Below, piece after piece: positions 22,260 to 33,819 of a DNA stretch of 64,000 nucleotides; the first letter of the stretch is position 1; every line of letters starts with the position of its first letter. The DNA comes from Lineus longissimus. Taxonomy: Eukaryota; Nemertea; Pilidiophora; Heteronemertea; Lineidae. Made by a program: the position numbers and the translations under genes. The stretch lies in contig NC_088321.1 in assembly GCF_910592395.1 (NCBI RefSeq), positions 744,001 through 808,000 of the forward strand. The letters run 5' to 3'. Under the pieces are notes generated by a model. It saw only the letters and a program-made list of their open reading frames with translations, did not search any database and was not told where the DNA came from.

Positions 22260-24515
22260 CCACAAAGTGTATGACAATACCAGAAATCCCCGACCTCGAA
22301 CTTGCGCATGCGCACTAATTACCATCTCGGCCGATCAACGCAGTAGTGCGCTTAGCTTAGGGCAATCTCAAAAAGAAGAGTTAATCAGGCGGTGGGGAGC
22401 ATTACGCACTTTGCCGATAGCCCATTGGTTTCCTCTAATGTCTAGCTAATACTGTGCGAAATTTCAGTGAATTTAGTCAAAAAAATCCTTTGTCCACCTT
22501 TGTACCGCCGCTTTGCATGCATTGATGAAGTTCAAACAGGGAAAATCAGGAAAATAAGCCTTTGAGGCGTTTTTACGGCTCAAAAACTGGCATTTCTAGC
22601 GATAATATTTTAGTTGCCGATAGATCCGCGAGAGGGCAATACCATCTAGAGTCATAATAACACTGCTTCTGGTGTTTTGGAACATTTTTTTCTTTGTCCA
22701 CTTCCATGCCGAAATTGGAGGTTTTAATGATGTGACAGCAAAAAATTGAATTGGTCATTGCGAGGGGGTCACTAGGGAGCTTGGGGGGTTGATCTATGCA
22801 ATATACCTAGTTTTAAATCGTGCTTGTTTCATGCTAATGTGAAACACCATCATTCTGATACTACTGAGATTTAAATTTTTCACTCTAGATTTTAAATGAA
22901 GTTTGAAAATTCATTTTTCACTTGATGATCATGCTAATCATGACTGCATGAGTCCAGTTTCCCTGCACCCAAAGTTTATTACTGATGGTAGCTTTACTAT
23001 ATCTAATTGTCTAATGTAAAAAAGTTGGGCATTTTGTGGGGGGTGTACTGTGGTCTTGGCCTCTCCTACCTTGGGGGTGGGGGTGGGGTGGGGGTGGGGT
23101 GGGGTGGAGGTTGGTCTTGTTGGCATCCAGGTTTGAAATTGATGTAGGCATTCCAGTAATTTGATTGCAAATTTGTTAGATCCTCTGGTGAACAGTCATA
23201 TCAGGTGGGAGCATACAAACAAGGACATCAGGGACGCTGTCCTAAATAAAGAGGTGTCCTGATTATGATCACCTGTGTCCTCGAACACAAGACGTACGAT
23301 CGTTTAGCCAAAACATACTGCGAGCCGTACTTTTGAGGTACATTGTGTCTCCGCGGTATAATACGATATCAATTTAGACCAAGGGACCAAATAATGCTGT
23401 CCTCTCTCAAAGGTGTCCTCACACAGAAGGTGATTCTCTGAATACACCCCGTCTCGTTGAGGCTGCCATTGTGATTGATTGCTGCGAGCTGATTCGTCAA
23501 TGGCGGCACGTGACTGATTACACTGGCGGCCTCTATCGGACGGCGTTGGTCGGGTTTTTCTGGTGTTGATCTATATCATGTTAATTGACCAAAAAGTAGT
23601 ATTTGCAAGAAAAGCAGTTCAGAAGAAAAGCAATATTTACCAGAAAATGCATTCAAAGAATTCTAAAAACACCTTAAGAAGTGATCAAAGTTGCGGGAAA
23701 AAACTTCACTAATCAAATGAACGCGCATCAATATCATCTGATGGTCAGACTTTACTGAGAGCCGCTTGGTTACCGTAGGGAAATTCCAGAGAAAAGCCAG
23801 GCGTCAATATTTGCGTGTTGTGAAAAACTGCAGGATGGTCTCGCGGCTATTGCGTGATGCTTTCAATGTTTTTGATCTTCGGTGAATAGCGTCTAGCTAG
23901 ACTTGTCCGTTCACAAATTTGGAACATCACTTAGTGCAAAAGAAAATATTAGATTTTCTGAATGGATGTGACATGTATGGGATAAAACGCGATGTCCTCG
24001 TACGTCCCGCGAGGGATGAAAAACCAGCTGTCAGTGAGTCATAGGCTGAGGCTGCCTCTTGTAGAGGGCGGGCCAGCGCCGGTCTAAGGAAGTCCCATCC
24101 ATCATCTCAGTTTGGAGGTGTCCACTAATACTGCCGCAAAAGCTTCTGAAGATGAGGAGTTTTGATTGGCCCAGTACAACTTACGGCGAGACTTCCGTTC
24201 TTTGTATCAGATCTGAACAGTTTCGAGGACACCAGATGGTGACATACTTCGTTCTCGACTTTGTCTTTATCCTATGAATGATATGGCGTTATCATTTCGC
24301 GTTATTCAAGATGTTAAACAATCTAAAACATTCAATCAACATCTATCATGTCTGGTGAAGAAAATTCAGCTGTATTTTGTTGATAAATTGTCGAGTTGCT
24401 TCTGTACAGTCCGGGATCAGTAGCATGATAAATTTGCCGTAATCAATTTCTTAACAGAAATCATGGCAGCATTCGTCTTTTCACGGCTATTAGACCCTTT
24501 GGTCGGGTTAGAGGG
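22260..24515. other. Gene-free stretch with G-rich low-complexity DNA
   Basis: No convincing exon. A G-rich track at about 23068-23112 (repeats of ggggtgggg) could form G-quadruplex structure. 23190-23440 has scattered phrases (ggtgtcctgatta, gtcctctctcaaaggtgtcc) related to the CAGTAGAA-type elements. Confidence 0.4.
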
Positions 24516-24524
24516 GTGAATCAT

Positions 24525-24675
24525 TGGGACCGCCCAATCCAGTGGTCGTGGTCTGGGTACCGGGGTGGTCGTGTTACCGGGGGCCTTGTAATGGTAATTG
24601 GAGAGGAAACCATTCGGGATCGGCGATTCTTGGTCGTCATAGCGGGGTGGTCGCCGACCGGGGTTCTACCGCATT
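24525..24675. mobile_element. CAGTGGAACCCCGGT-type element, decayed inverted copy
   Basis: Contains gaccgcccaatccagtgg, accggggtggtcg and cgaccggggttctaccgc, which are the reverse complement of phrases in the better preserved element at 50347-50570 (ggaaccccggtcggcgacc, cgctatgacgaccaagaatcg). One end has mutated, so the terminal repeat is no longer perfect. Confidence 0.6.
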
Positions 24676-25609
24676 TCATTTTGTCTCATTTTCCCTCTTT
24701 TGTTTTTCTCTACTGAAAATGATTGACAGTCTCACCATCACAACGAGATTTACAAAAACCTCGTTGGTGCAAACGAGATATTACGAGATTAAGAGATTGA
24801 GATTGATAAAAACAGAACTGAAGCCTGTCAGACAATTTTCTATTGAAGCTTGTTATAGATTCATCGTTATTTGATTTTTAAGTTTTTTTCAAGTCAGTGT
24901 TTCAAGGATGTGTGGTTGGTTGGGATTTTTGCGATGCTATCGTGATTTAATAATTGCCGTAAAAAGTCATATGAAGCAAATTTCTGGTTTTGTGAAATTG
25001 CGCACTTGGGAGTAGTTTTTGATCTGCTTCATGACCTTGACTTGCGATGATAACGTCTCTCATTATCGTAGCAAACATCTTCTTCTTCTTAATTTTTCCT
25101 TTTCTACTGCGTTCTATCAAAACCCTGTTGTGCAAGATATTTCAATACCACTCGGGCACGTTTTCATATCAGCTATACACCAGCGGCATTAAAAAGTGCA
25201 CTTGTTCACCCTAAATAACCACGGTCTGATCTTCCTGTCTGTATAGCAGGGTACGCGCTTTTGACGCGCTTAACCACAGCGGTCCCAGGCGGCTACCAAG
25301 CCACGTAGCCTCTACAAGCAACTTATATCTGATTAAACATAAGTTCGTTACTCTCCCCGACGCATGATAGTGAATTGCTGGCGCAATGATTTGCAGCTTC
25401 CTAGCAAAGTCGAAAGTTGCATAATTCATTAGGTTCGCATCTTGTTTGAGACTACTGTGGTAGGCGGGTCACGTGCGCATGCCCAGACATCACGTGACAG
25501 TGTGGGTTTTGTTGACGATGGAATGCAAGTTCAGATGTTCTTAACACAATTTTACGCACAAGTTACGTGGTTAGTCATCAGTGGTTAATAAAGTTCAAGA
25601 GTGCAACAA

Positions 25610-25950
25610 GTCGTATTTTTTACCATAAAACTACGCTCTTTCCGAGGTAAACAGTGTTGGTAAACAGTGATGGCTTCCGGTGCAAGTAGAAGTTGTTCTC
25701 AATGTTTATATTCAGAAATTAAACAGCATCGTCTGTATACTCAAACGAAACGAAAGCGTAAGTTTTCTTCATTTGACCTCAATTGCGGAGTAAAATTTCT
25801 GACATAACACCACACAATCTTCGGAGGTAAATTGATATAGCGCTGCCGTCGACCTTTCGGTGCAAATGGAAGTGGTCGTCATTGTTTATATTAAGAAACT
25901 AAACGACATCGTCTGCACAAAAAAACGAAAGCGCTATTTTTCTTCATGTT
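25610..25950. repeat. Diverged direct duplication, about 181-bp offset
   Basis: Two copies share cggtgcaa-tggaagt-gt, atgtttatatt-agaaa-taaac and catcgtctg, followed by cgaaagcg. The first copy also forms a 29-codon open frame from ATG 25669 to a GTAAGT donor; the second copy lacks the ATG frame, so I do not call an exon. Confidence 0.55.
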
Positions 25951-26369
25951 TGCTTCATATTACCAGCTGCAAATCCCCGATATCTGCGGGAAAATGACTT
26001 AATCTGAACCAAGTGAATCATGAAGTTTCAAGCGAAATAAGATAACATCTTTAAATATTTGAAAAACATCGATCACTTTATCTGAATATTGAGCCATTTG
26101 TTGTTGATTCAAGTTTGACAAGTGTAGGATTAAGGAAATGAAATAGAAAGACTAAAAGTCGTTTTATCAATTCTCCAATCTGATGTCGTTTGATTAAATT
26201 GATGCGGCTGTGTTGTTAATTGTTTACATCACTTAACGTTCATTGCAGCTGATTTACTGTCTGTGCTTTTTGGCCATTAAAACTAGTATTTATCTGTCGT
26301 GTTAAAATTGGGGGTCTATTAGTGCGTGTAGGCAATGAGGAGGAAAAAGAACATCTGATTTCAGTGCTT

Positions 26370-26550
26370 TCAATTCCTACTTATTATTATTATTATTAAA
26401 AACATTTTTATAGCGCTTAACGTTGTTAAAACTTCTAAGCGCTTTACAATTTATAATAAAACAATAAAACATTAATACATTATAGAATAAAAGTCATTAC
26501 TAAAGAAAACGTGCAGGTGGGATTTAAAAAAAAAAAAAAAAAAAAAAATC
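26370..26550 (-). mobile_element. LINE 3'-end-like remnant with poly-A tract
   Basis: ATT repeats (26376-26396), then tatagcgcttaac and aagcgctttacaattt. On the minus strand this resembles the tail AGCGCT...TATTATT seen after the LINE-like coding remnant at 55327-55572. A 23-base A homopolymer follows at 26526-26548. Confidence 0.45.
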
Positions 26551-26812
26551 TTAAAAATACAATACTTCACAAAACATTTCTCCAGGAGATTTCTATGGAC
26601 TTCCTGTCGCATTGACCAATCAGCTGCTCACAATCTGTCACTCAATCAGGACCGTCTTTCGAATTAAACCAATCAGAATCAAGTATTTCTGTATGAATTT
26701 CAAATATGCTCAAGGAATGTGCTAAGTTTCGATTGTCTCTGATAGAGCGTGTCTGTTTATTTACCGTTTCCATGGCAATATTCAAATATTCTCCCATGAT
26801 GCTATTTTGCAG

Positions 26813-27816
26813 ATGGCGACGACAGCACTCTACAGAGATACCTCGAAAAAGCGATGGAGGCGAAGAGATCGTAAGTATAGTTAGAGTGTTAGCCAGTAGG
26901 TGGCAGCATGTTATTTTATAGGTTTAGGTGTTGTAAAGTCCCCGGGCGCTAAATCGCGGGGGGGGGGGGGGGTATGTGAATTACGGAACAGATTAAAGTG
27001 CATTTGAAGGGCTCAGAGCGCTAATGACACATGTACATGTACGCTATGATTGCATGGTATCGTAGAAGATGGCCAACTGGTTTCAAAGACCATCATATCT
27101 CACGCCTTTCTTGTCCATTTAAATCTGTGATAATTTCTCAATCTTAGGATTAAATTCCTACGTGTATTGATTTGAATGTTTGTTGCTATGTTGTTCTACC
27201 GATGTATCCTTCCCGCCCAGAAAAATAATCCACCTTGGCTTAGACCGAGGACCCGACTTCCCTCCCCCACCCTGCATGGCTCCTTGGAAACTTGCCGAAT
27301 AAAAAAAGACAACTTGGTATTTAAAGGCTCGCCGTTTGTTTACGTTGTGGTCGTTCCAATGAAAATGACACACGCCCGGCCACAGCAACAGAGATGACTT
27401 CCCGTTTTGAGCAGCTTTAGCAGATTTAGCAAGTGATAATCGAGTGAAGTTGTCAACACGAATTCGGCAAGGGACCGCTCAAATGTTATTATAATCGCCA
27501 GCCTCGTTGCCGTGAGTTTTCCACCTGAATGCACTGCGCATTGCATACACCGTAAAGTGCATCCACTGTGCCGGTCATTTTGGCGCGAAAAACGTGGGAA
27601 CGAGGTTGCTTCTCTCTACAAAAGTGGCGCCCCTGGCCCCGGACTAAAGTACTACCCTCACGTGTTTATTTCAGTAAACAATGGGGATATCGAAATTTTT
27701 TCAGTGACGACTGGGACTGCCAAGGATTCGGAAATTTCTGCGGTATTGGACACCGGAAGTGTTGCATTGGGCTGAAATGCAGAGTGGCCGGCCGCTACCG
27801 CGCATGCCTGTGGTGA
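26813..27816 (+). CDS. Candidate cystine-knot (ICK-like) secreted peptide: propeptide and cysteine exons
   Basis: Two exons, 26813-26870 and 27675-27816, joined in phase 2 (TC|T) by a GTAAGT donor and a tttcag acceptor. The first encodes an acidic stretch of about 18 residues ending in a dibasic Lys-Arg, a typical propeptide cleavage site. The second encodes 46 residues ending in TGA with six cysteines spaced C-X6-C-X6-CC-X4-C-X7-C, the inhibitor cystine knot arrangement. ICK peptides serve as neuropeptides, antimicrobial peptides or venom components; the sequence does not tell which. The first exon needs an upstream phase-1 signal-peptide exon; the one at 14005-14095 has the right phase but is 12.7 kb away. 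A second acceptor (27704) in the same phase would shorten the mature N terminus by ten residues. Spacing, dibasic site and matching phases support a real gene; without transcript data it stays tentative. Confidence 0.55.
26958..26972. repeat. G homopolymer
   Basis: A run of 15 G residues inside the intron between the two cystine-knot exons. Similar runs occur at 3195-3207, 17316-17331, 21868-21887 and 58254-58273, and a C run at 40687-40703. Confidence 0.9.
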
Positions 27817-28891
27817 GCAGACGACTTCCTGTGAGCCTCGGTTTCGGACAGATGGAGTAGAATGTTGTCACGTACTGTATAATTTGTTTTTAGGGATAAC
27901 TATAGTGATTTTAAACACCCAATTGTAATTTATGGTGCATTTACAGCGGGAATAACAATAATGATAGAAGCCTTACCTTGATGTTTCTTTCGACTCGGAC
28001 TCGGCAAAAAGAGGTGCATCGCTTGACAAATTCACGATGTCACGTACGAAACTGCAGCAGCGACTAACGATCGATTTATAGTGGGGTTTTATCGAGTTAA
28101 ATTGAAAACCTGAAAAATATACACAAAACCAAACTTAACGTTTGCTTATCACAGCGTATAAGATATGAATTACGGCTTGAATATACATGTACATAGAAAA
28201 CGGGACGAAAAGCTACTTACGGGTGATATGTTGTATGTTCCATATGCGGGTAACGCCCGGCTCGCGTCCGGAGACAAAAGAACGCTGATACCGCGTAGTA
28301 CACGTGTCTCGTTATAAGCACCCCACAGACCACTTTGGCGCGAGGCCCTAAATGCCAAAGGTCGAATCCATTGCACAATGCAAGGGGTGACAGCATGGTT
28401 GGTTGCATGTGACATATGCATTTCGTTGGCAGTGAAGAAGATGTACACAATGTATGCATACTAACTCATCATTGTCATTTCTTGAACAAAATCAGGCTTT
28501 TCAACTATTTAACAGAGTAAATGATTGTCCTTTATTGCCTAATATTCGGATCTTCAATTTTCCAACTGGTCGATCAAAAACTAAAACGACACCTGGGCTC
28601 GTAAATAGTAATTGTACGAAAAGCATTCTGCAGTCGTGCATATTGATGCATCCTGTATACAATAAAAGTATTCGCAAATGAAGAGAGAAAAGTCATACAC
28701 TGCATCCATACTTTTTCAAGGCATTGATTTCGGTAAATTCAGCGCTGTCCGGTCCCATCATGTGGAGTGTATATGTTGAAGGAAAGTGTCGACCCCCACT
28801 GTCCTCTCCAGTTTCCATGGCAAAACTGCTCCCTGTTTGCATTTTGTCTCATTTCAAAAACCAATCGTTTGGCTTGTCACTGCAGCTTCGA
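27817..28891. other. Gene-free stretch
   Basis: No convincing coding exon. Open frames near 28170-28460 lie on the minus strand in two overlapping frames with no domain. Confidence 0.35.
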
Positions 28892-29063
28892 CCGGTGTAA
28901 AAGTAAAAAGTGTCCCCCCTGGAAAAAGTGTCCGGGCCTATTGTATTCTGACAGATTATGGCATATGGTTCTATAGAGGCAATTACCGTCAATAGCTCAG
29001 CGCATAATAGAATCCTTTGTTTACGGACATTTTATCCCAGGACATTTTAAACTTCTACACCGG
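28892..29063. mobile_element. MITE-like element, CCGGTGTA termini, subfamily 2 copy b
   Basis: 172 bp, same orientation as 18654-18824, beginning CCGGTGTAAAAGTAAAAAG and ending ACTTCTACACCGG. It differs mainly by a small insertion (gacagattatggc) in the middle. Confidence 0.85.
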
Positions 29064-29342
29064 CTCAGTGTCAAACTTACAGTTTGTAAACGTTCTACAT
29101 GAAAATATCTGACTTCCACGTGTTAAAATGTTGTCGTGGTGTAAAAAAATAACCTACAATTGAAAAAATCTCATCTTTATTGTTCAAAAAATAAATATTT
29201 TATTGTACATATTAATTAGTTGTTTGAGTATTTTTTGGTATGTCGAGTCGTGGCCTGTTTTGCAAGTCCTGATAACATTTGCCCCCAGATGCAGCTTTCG
29301 TGGGGGCCGATAGGCGTCAACCAGCAGGATGGAGCAAATATC

Positions 29343-29665
29343 GTAATGACTATTCTGTGCGTGACTCATTTTGGCCATAATTGGCGACGGTAGTCAGCTC
29401 TGATGTTGGCCCACGCTATCACTAGACTCATCAAATCTATGATCATTCTCCCAAGTTATAGTTTCTTTGACAGAAACATTTTCCTGGATAAAAACCAGAG
29501 TCTTTCGTCTGTGCGTGACTTATTTTGGCCATAATTGGAGACTATAGTCAGCTCTGATGTTGGCCCACGCTATCACTAGACCCAGCAAATCTATGATCAT
29601 TCTCCCAAGCCAAAGCTTCTTTGACAGAAACCTTTTCCTGGATAAACACCAGAGTCTTTCGAGAA
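29343..29665. repeat. Direct duplication, 154-bp unit
   Basis: tgtgcgtgac starts at 29356 and again at 29510, and the two 154-bp units agree for almost their whole length (gtcagctctgatgttggccc, cctggataaa-accagagtct). No coding content is evident. Confidence 0.85.
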
Positions 29666-30385
29666 GAAAGATTCTGGTACAACTGTGCATATTCAAGACA
29701 GTCGTGAAGATGCGGTACTACATGTATCGATTAAAACGAAAAAAGCACATTATGTCAATTTTGGTCGATATAGTATCGATCTTACCTTTGTTACAAATGC
29801 ATCTATTCTTTGATTTTTATCCATTTGTGTATTGTCATTCTTCTCTGTTAGTTCATTTCATTATGCTATCGTTCGATGTGTTAATACAGGGATATAACGG
29901 TGGCTCGCGATACCTGTGTTAGGCTGTCAACTACTCACTTTCGAGGAGCCGAATTCCGCGTAGCGTTGGATCCTGAGCCTTGTAAGATCACGCGCCTCAC
30001 GCGAGATCTCGCGATATTTGTGTGGTCGATCGCTCCACGACCGATGTTAGAATTTCGCGAGTTCTTTAAGGTATTGAAAAAATAGCTACAATCCAACCTC
30101 GCGGCAGGAATTGGCGGAGGCGCACGAATGATTTCACGATTGTACGTGGCAGATCCAACTCGAATGGCCGACCACTTGCACATACTAGTATTTTGCTAAT
30201 TCGCTTGGTGAAATAGTGTTATTTATCAGCGGAGAGTGGCTGTAAAGCAGACCGTCACTCAGAAACAAAACTTAGAAAATGGTTGGTTTTCTCCTCATGC
30301 AAATCACCTCTGCCCAGCCAAATAGCAAAATTCTGAACGTACTCATTATGGTGTCATTCGTTTGATGAATATTATGGTGGTTTTG
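29666..30385. other. Gene-free stretch
   Basis: No supported exon. Frames around 29557-30183 lack domains. Confidence 0.3.
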
Positions 30386-30558
30386 CGGCGTAGAAGTTTG
30401 ACATGTCCAGGATAGAATGTCCGGGAACGAAGGATTCTATGCGCTTTAATCTCTAGCTATTGACTGTCATGGCCTCTGCAAAATCATATACCAATATCCC
30501 CCAGATAACAATAGGGCCGGACACTTTTCCAGGGGGACATTTTCTACTTCTACACCGG
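30386..30558. mobile_element. MITE-like element, subfamily 2 copy c (inverted)
   Basis: Reverse orientation copy: starts gcggcgtagaagttt and ends acttctacaccgg, with gccggacacttttccagggg and aaggattctatgcgctt inside. More diverged than copies a and b. Confidence 0.75.
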
Positions 30559-31591
30559 CTAATCACTGCAACACGTCACTGAAGAAACCTCAAAAATGTT
30601 TCGACCATCATCGCGAATCCAGCAGTGGTGTAACGGCGAATCACGTGATGTCATTCTGGAACGCGGATTGGTCAACATTCTGACCACAACATCAGCCTCG
30701 TCCACAGTCGACACTGCCACGCCTAATTTTCAGTCCTCATTGGTAGCCGTTCGAAAGCATCCCTGTTACCATGATTACGACTAACGAAAGGGCTGAGGGA
30801 GTTCTGCCCGCAATGGCTTGGCGATTGGTTTGTATTTACCCCATCTCCGTCCATCATAACTGGAAGACTCGCGCTCAGCTGTCATCACAGACAACTAGCA
30901 GGACTGAATTGGTCTGCATTCTCACTACGGAGCAGCTTGATGACGACTTGTCCAGTGGCCTACTTTCGCGTAGAGGAAAAGAGTATGTGACAGTTCAGCA
31001 ATAGGTTTTCATTGAATAATCAAACTCATTATGACTGGAAGCCTACAGCTAAACTATCACAAACAACCACGACCAGTATTTGTCCAATCAGAGCCTTCGT
31101 ATCAAGCCATGTGACCGCCCAACGAATCATGTGACCACCCAACGGTACACGCCATATTTGGGACTCCTTCAGAAGGAAAAGGAATACCTTGATCCTGCGT
31201 TCAGTTGCGCACTCCAGGCTGGCCGTGACCTGGCCGATCCCTGGCTCCCTAATATCGCCGCCAGTAGCGAGAAAGTAACACGTATCATGGGTTTATTATG
31301 ATAAAGTGAAACGATCTTATTGAATAAGTCCATGATAAAACATGTTCTTTCTCAGGAATCGCCAAAACAACGTGGTCTCGATTTACTAGAAGTATCTTCA
31401 GATAGAGTCTTTCTCATCTTTTTCCGGGTTTACGTTTGTCCTTTCAAAAATATAAACGACTGCACCGCCCCTAAAAAGCACAGATAAGGAAATCGATGAG
31501 ATTTCGGAAAAAATTACTTTTAGTATATCCTCTGGGTCATCAGGTGTTTTAGATGACTCGTTCGCTTCGACAGGTTAGACTTCGTGGACAG
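30559..31591. other. 5' flank of the PAN-domain gene, no exon identified
   Basis: A signal-peptide exon ending in phase 1 is expected somewhere upstream of 31592, but I could not identify it here or in the preceding kilobases. Confidence 0.35.
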
Positions 31592-33819
31592 AAGCGGAGA
31601 TGATTCGACATGGTGGCATGAAGTTTAACTGGCTTGGTGCAGACTGGGCGCTCGTTCGGCCATCTCAGGATGATCACGTGATACGCTCCCGCAGTGAATG
31701 CGCTATGCTTTGTTATTGGCTGCTAAACTGCACAACAATTAGCATCCTCTTGGATGTTAGGAAACCAATTTGTCAGTTGAGTGTAAAGAGAGGGACATGT
31801 ATGGAGAAGGATCAGGTCCGAGCGCGTGAAGGATTCAGTATGTATGAAGTTAAGGTAAGAAATTACATGGAAACAGCCATTATGTCGCAGTTGCATAGAT
31901 GACTGACTTGCCAAGGAAACATCTTGCCAATATTTGATCGGACTAATAAATAAATTACCATTTTGTTATATAGAGTTTCGAGCTGTTCTTATTTTTGACG
32001 CAAGATTTTTTTGTTAGGAGGTAATCCTTTTCAACCGAATGAATACAGATGGTTTGTATTGAGGCGTATCCTTGCCTGTCCCGTTGAATACAGATGGTTT
32101 GTATTGAGGCGTAACCTTGCCAGTTGAATACAGATGGTTTGTATTGAGGCGTAACCTTGCCAGTTGAATACAGATGGTTTGTATTGAGGCGTAACCTTGC
32201 CAGTTGAATACAGATGGTTTGTATTGAGGCGTAACCTTGCCAGTTGAATACAGATGGTTTGTATTGAGGGATATCCTTGCCAGTTGAATACAGATGGTTT
32301 GTATAGAGGGATATCCTTGCCAGTTGAATACAGATGGTTTGTATTGAGGGATATCCTTGCCAGTTGAATACAGATGGCTTGTATTGAGGCGTATCCTTGC
32401 CAGTTGAATACAGATGGTTTGTATTGAGGGATACCCTTGTCAGTTGAATACAGATGGTTTGTATTGAGGTGTAACCTTGCCAGTTGAATACAGTTGGTTT
32501 GTATTGAGGCGTAACCTTGCCAGTTGAATACAGTTGGTTTGTATTGAGGGATATCCTTGCCAGTTGAATACAGATGATTTGTATTGAGGGATATCCTTGC
32601 CAGTTGAATACACCTGGTTTGTATTGAGACATATCCCTGCCAGTTGAATACAGATGGTTTGTATTGAGACATATCCCTGCCAGTTGAATACAGATGGTTT
32701 GTACAGCGGGATATCCTTGCCAGTTGAATACAGATGGTTTGTACAGCGGGATATCCTTGCCAGTTGAATACAGATGGTTTCTAATGAGAGTGATTCTTTC
32801 AGGATGAAAACAGTATTGTTCCATACCAGTTACAAGGCAAGTTCCAGTTCATACCTCCTGTGTCCGGTTCAATAGACGGAAATGCTTTAATACGATATAT
32901 GTACGATTATAATTCCAACTCGATAGTATTCCTTAAAACTCGCAAATCTGGTTATGCGGATGTTATAGAAACTATCCTAGTTTATCAACAGGTTGAAGGT
33001 CGTGATTTTAGACTCGTTCAAAACACAACAGCGGCCTGGATTGAATGCATCATGATCTTCAAAGCCGTATATGAAATGAAACTCATATTAGTCGACGCTA
33101 TAGGAAGGCGCGGACAGGAGAGGTATATTTATAAGGTGTTTGACCTAAGGTCTGGTAAAGTAGGTCAAATTGACATCCCTGAAGGTCATTTCTGTTACAA
33201 AACCCGTCATGCTATACACACGGCTCCGATACTCTTCAACAATAAGATACTCGTAGGATGCCGCATAAAAGCAACAAAAAAATCTGCCCAGACTTTATTT
33301 AATCTAACTTGGGATAACGGACACGGGCGGCTTTCAGCCGGGCCCAGCTGGTACAAATGGAAAAACTCCTTGTTCAATACGCAGGAAGGTTTTATCATGC
33401 GAGCAAAAAGGCACACTTCAGTTTACTCGTTTCACGTTCTTTACCCTGCTTTGAGAAACACCACCTTCCCTTTGATGCAATTCCCCATCGGGAGAACCAA
33501 GGCGCATAAAATGAACTACGAGAGGCAAGGAAAGTTTATGGTAGTTTTCTACGATACGGAAGGGGTTGCAGTCGGCGTGAGGATATTAGAAATGTTTTGT
33601 ATTCCAATGTCCCCTTCAAATATCGGTACTAAATTCACCAAAGTCGTGACAGTGAGATTGGAGGGCCGCGTTTCTAAAAGCAACGTCCATGGTGAATTTT
33701 CTATCCTATTGAACTACAAGGAGGAAATCCTCCAGCCGTTGCCTTCCATTGATTATATGGTGGACGGGGTGAGAGTGAAGACGTTCAGGTCTATCAATGT
33801 TTTCAGACCAGTGAAATAG
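31592..33819 (+). CDS. PAN/apple-domain secreted or surface protein with unrecognised C-terminal domain (5' end missing)
   Basis: Two exons: 31592-31854 and 32803-33819, joined in phase 0 (gtaaga donor, tttcag acceptor). The first encodes 87 residues with PAN/apple spacing of cysteines (SEC-AMLC-YWLLNC, then PIC and TC), a module that binds protein or carbohydrate outside the cell. The second is a single 338-codon exon ending at TGA-equivalent stop 33817-33819. It is rich in beta-type alternating hydrophobic patterns with few cysteines and could be a beta-propeller-like fold; I do not recognise the family and olfactomedin motifs are not evident. The first exon begins in phase 1, so a signal-peptide exon is expected upstream but was not found. 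A 40-bp minisatellite fills most of the intron. The frames of 213 and 289 codons on the opposite strand are read from that repeat and are not genes. Confidence 0.7.
32040..32782. repeat. 40-bp minisatellite in intron, about 18 copies
   Basis: Unit cagttgaatacagatggttt followed by gtattgaggcgtaaccttgc, repeated with an exact 40-bp period and limited base variation (gcgtaacc, ggatatcc, gacatatcc classes). The first unit is disrupted by an insertion. On the minus strand two frames stay open across the array because three units make 40 codons without a stop. Confidence 0.95.

Noticed and set aside
25669-25758. Coding exon ending at a GTAAGT donor
   Set aside because: No signal peptide, and the nearby duplicate lacks the start and donor; too weak as a first exon for the cystine-knot peptide.
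31955-32824. Open frames of 289 and 213 codons on the minus strand
   Set aside because: They are read from the 40-bp minisatellite in the intron of the PAN-domain gene; the protein repeats simply follow the DNA period.
32860-33819. Olfactomedin domain in the PAN-domain gene
   Set aside because: The pattern looks propeller-like at first sight, but I could not find the family's typical motifs, so I left the domain unnamed.
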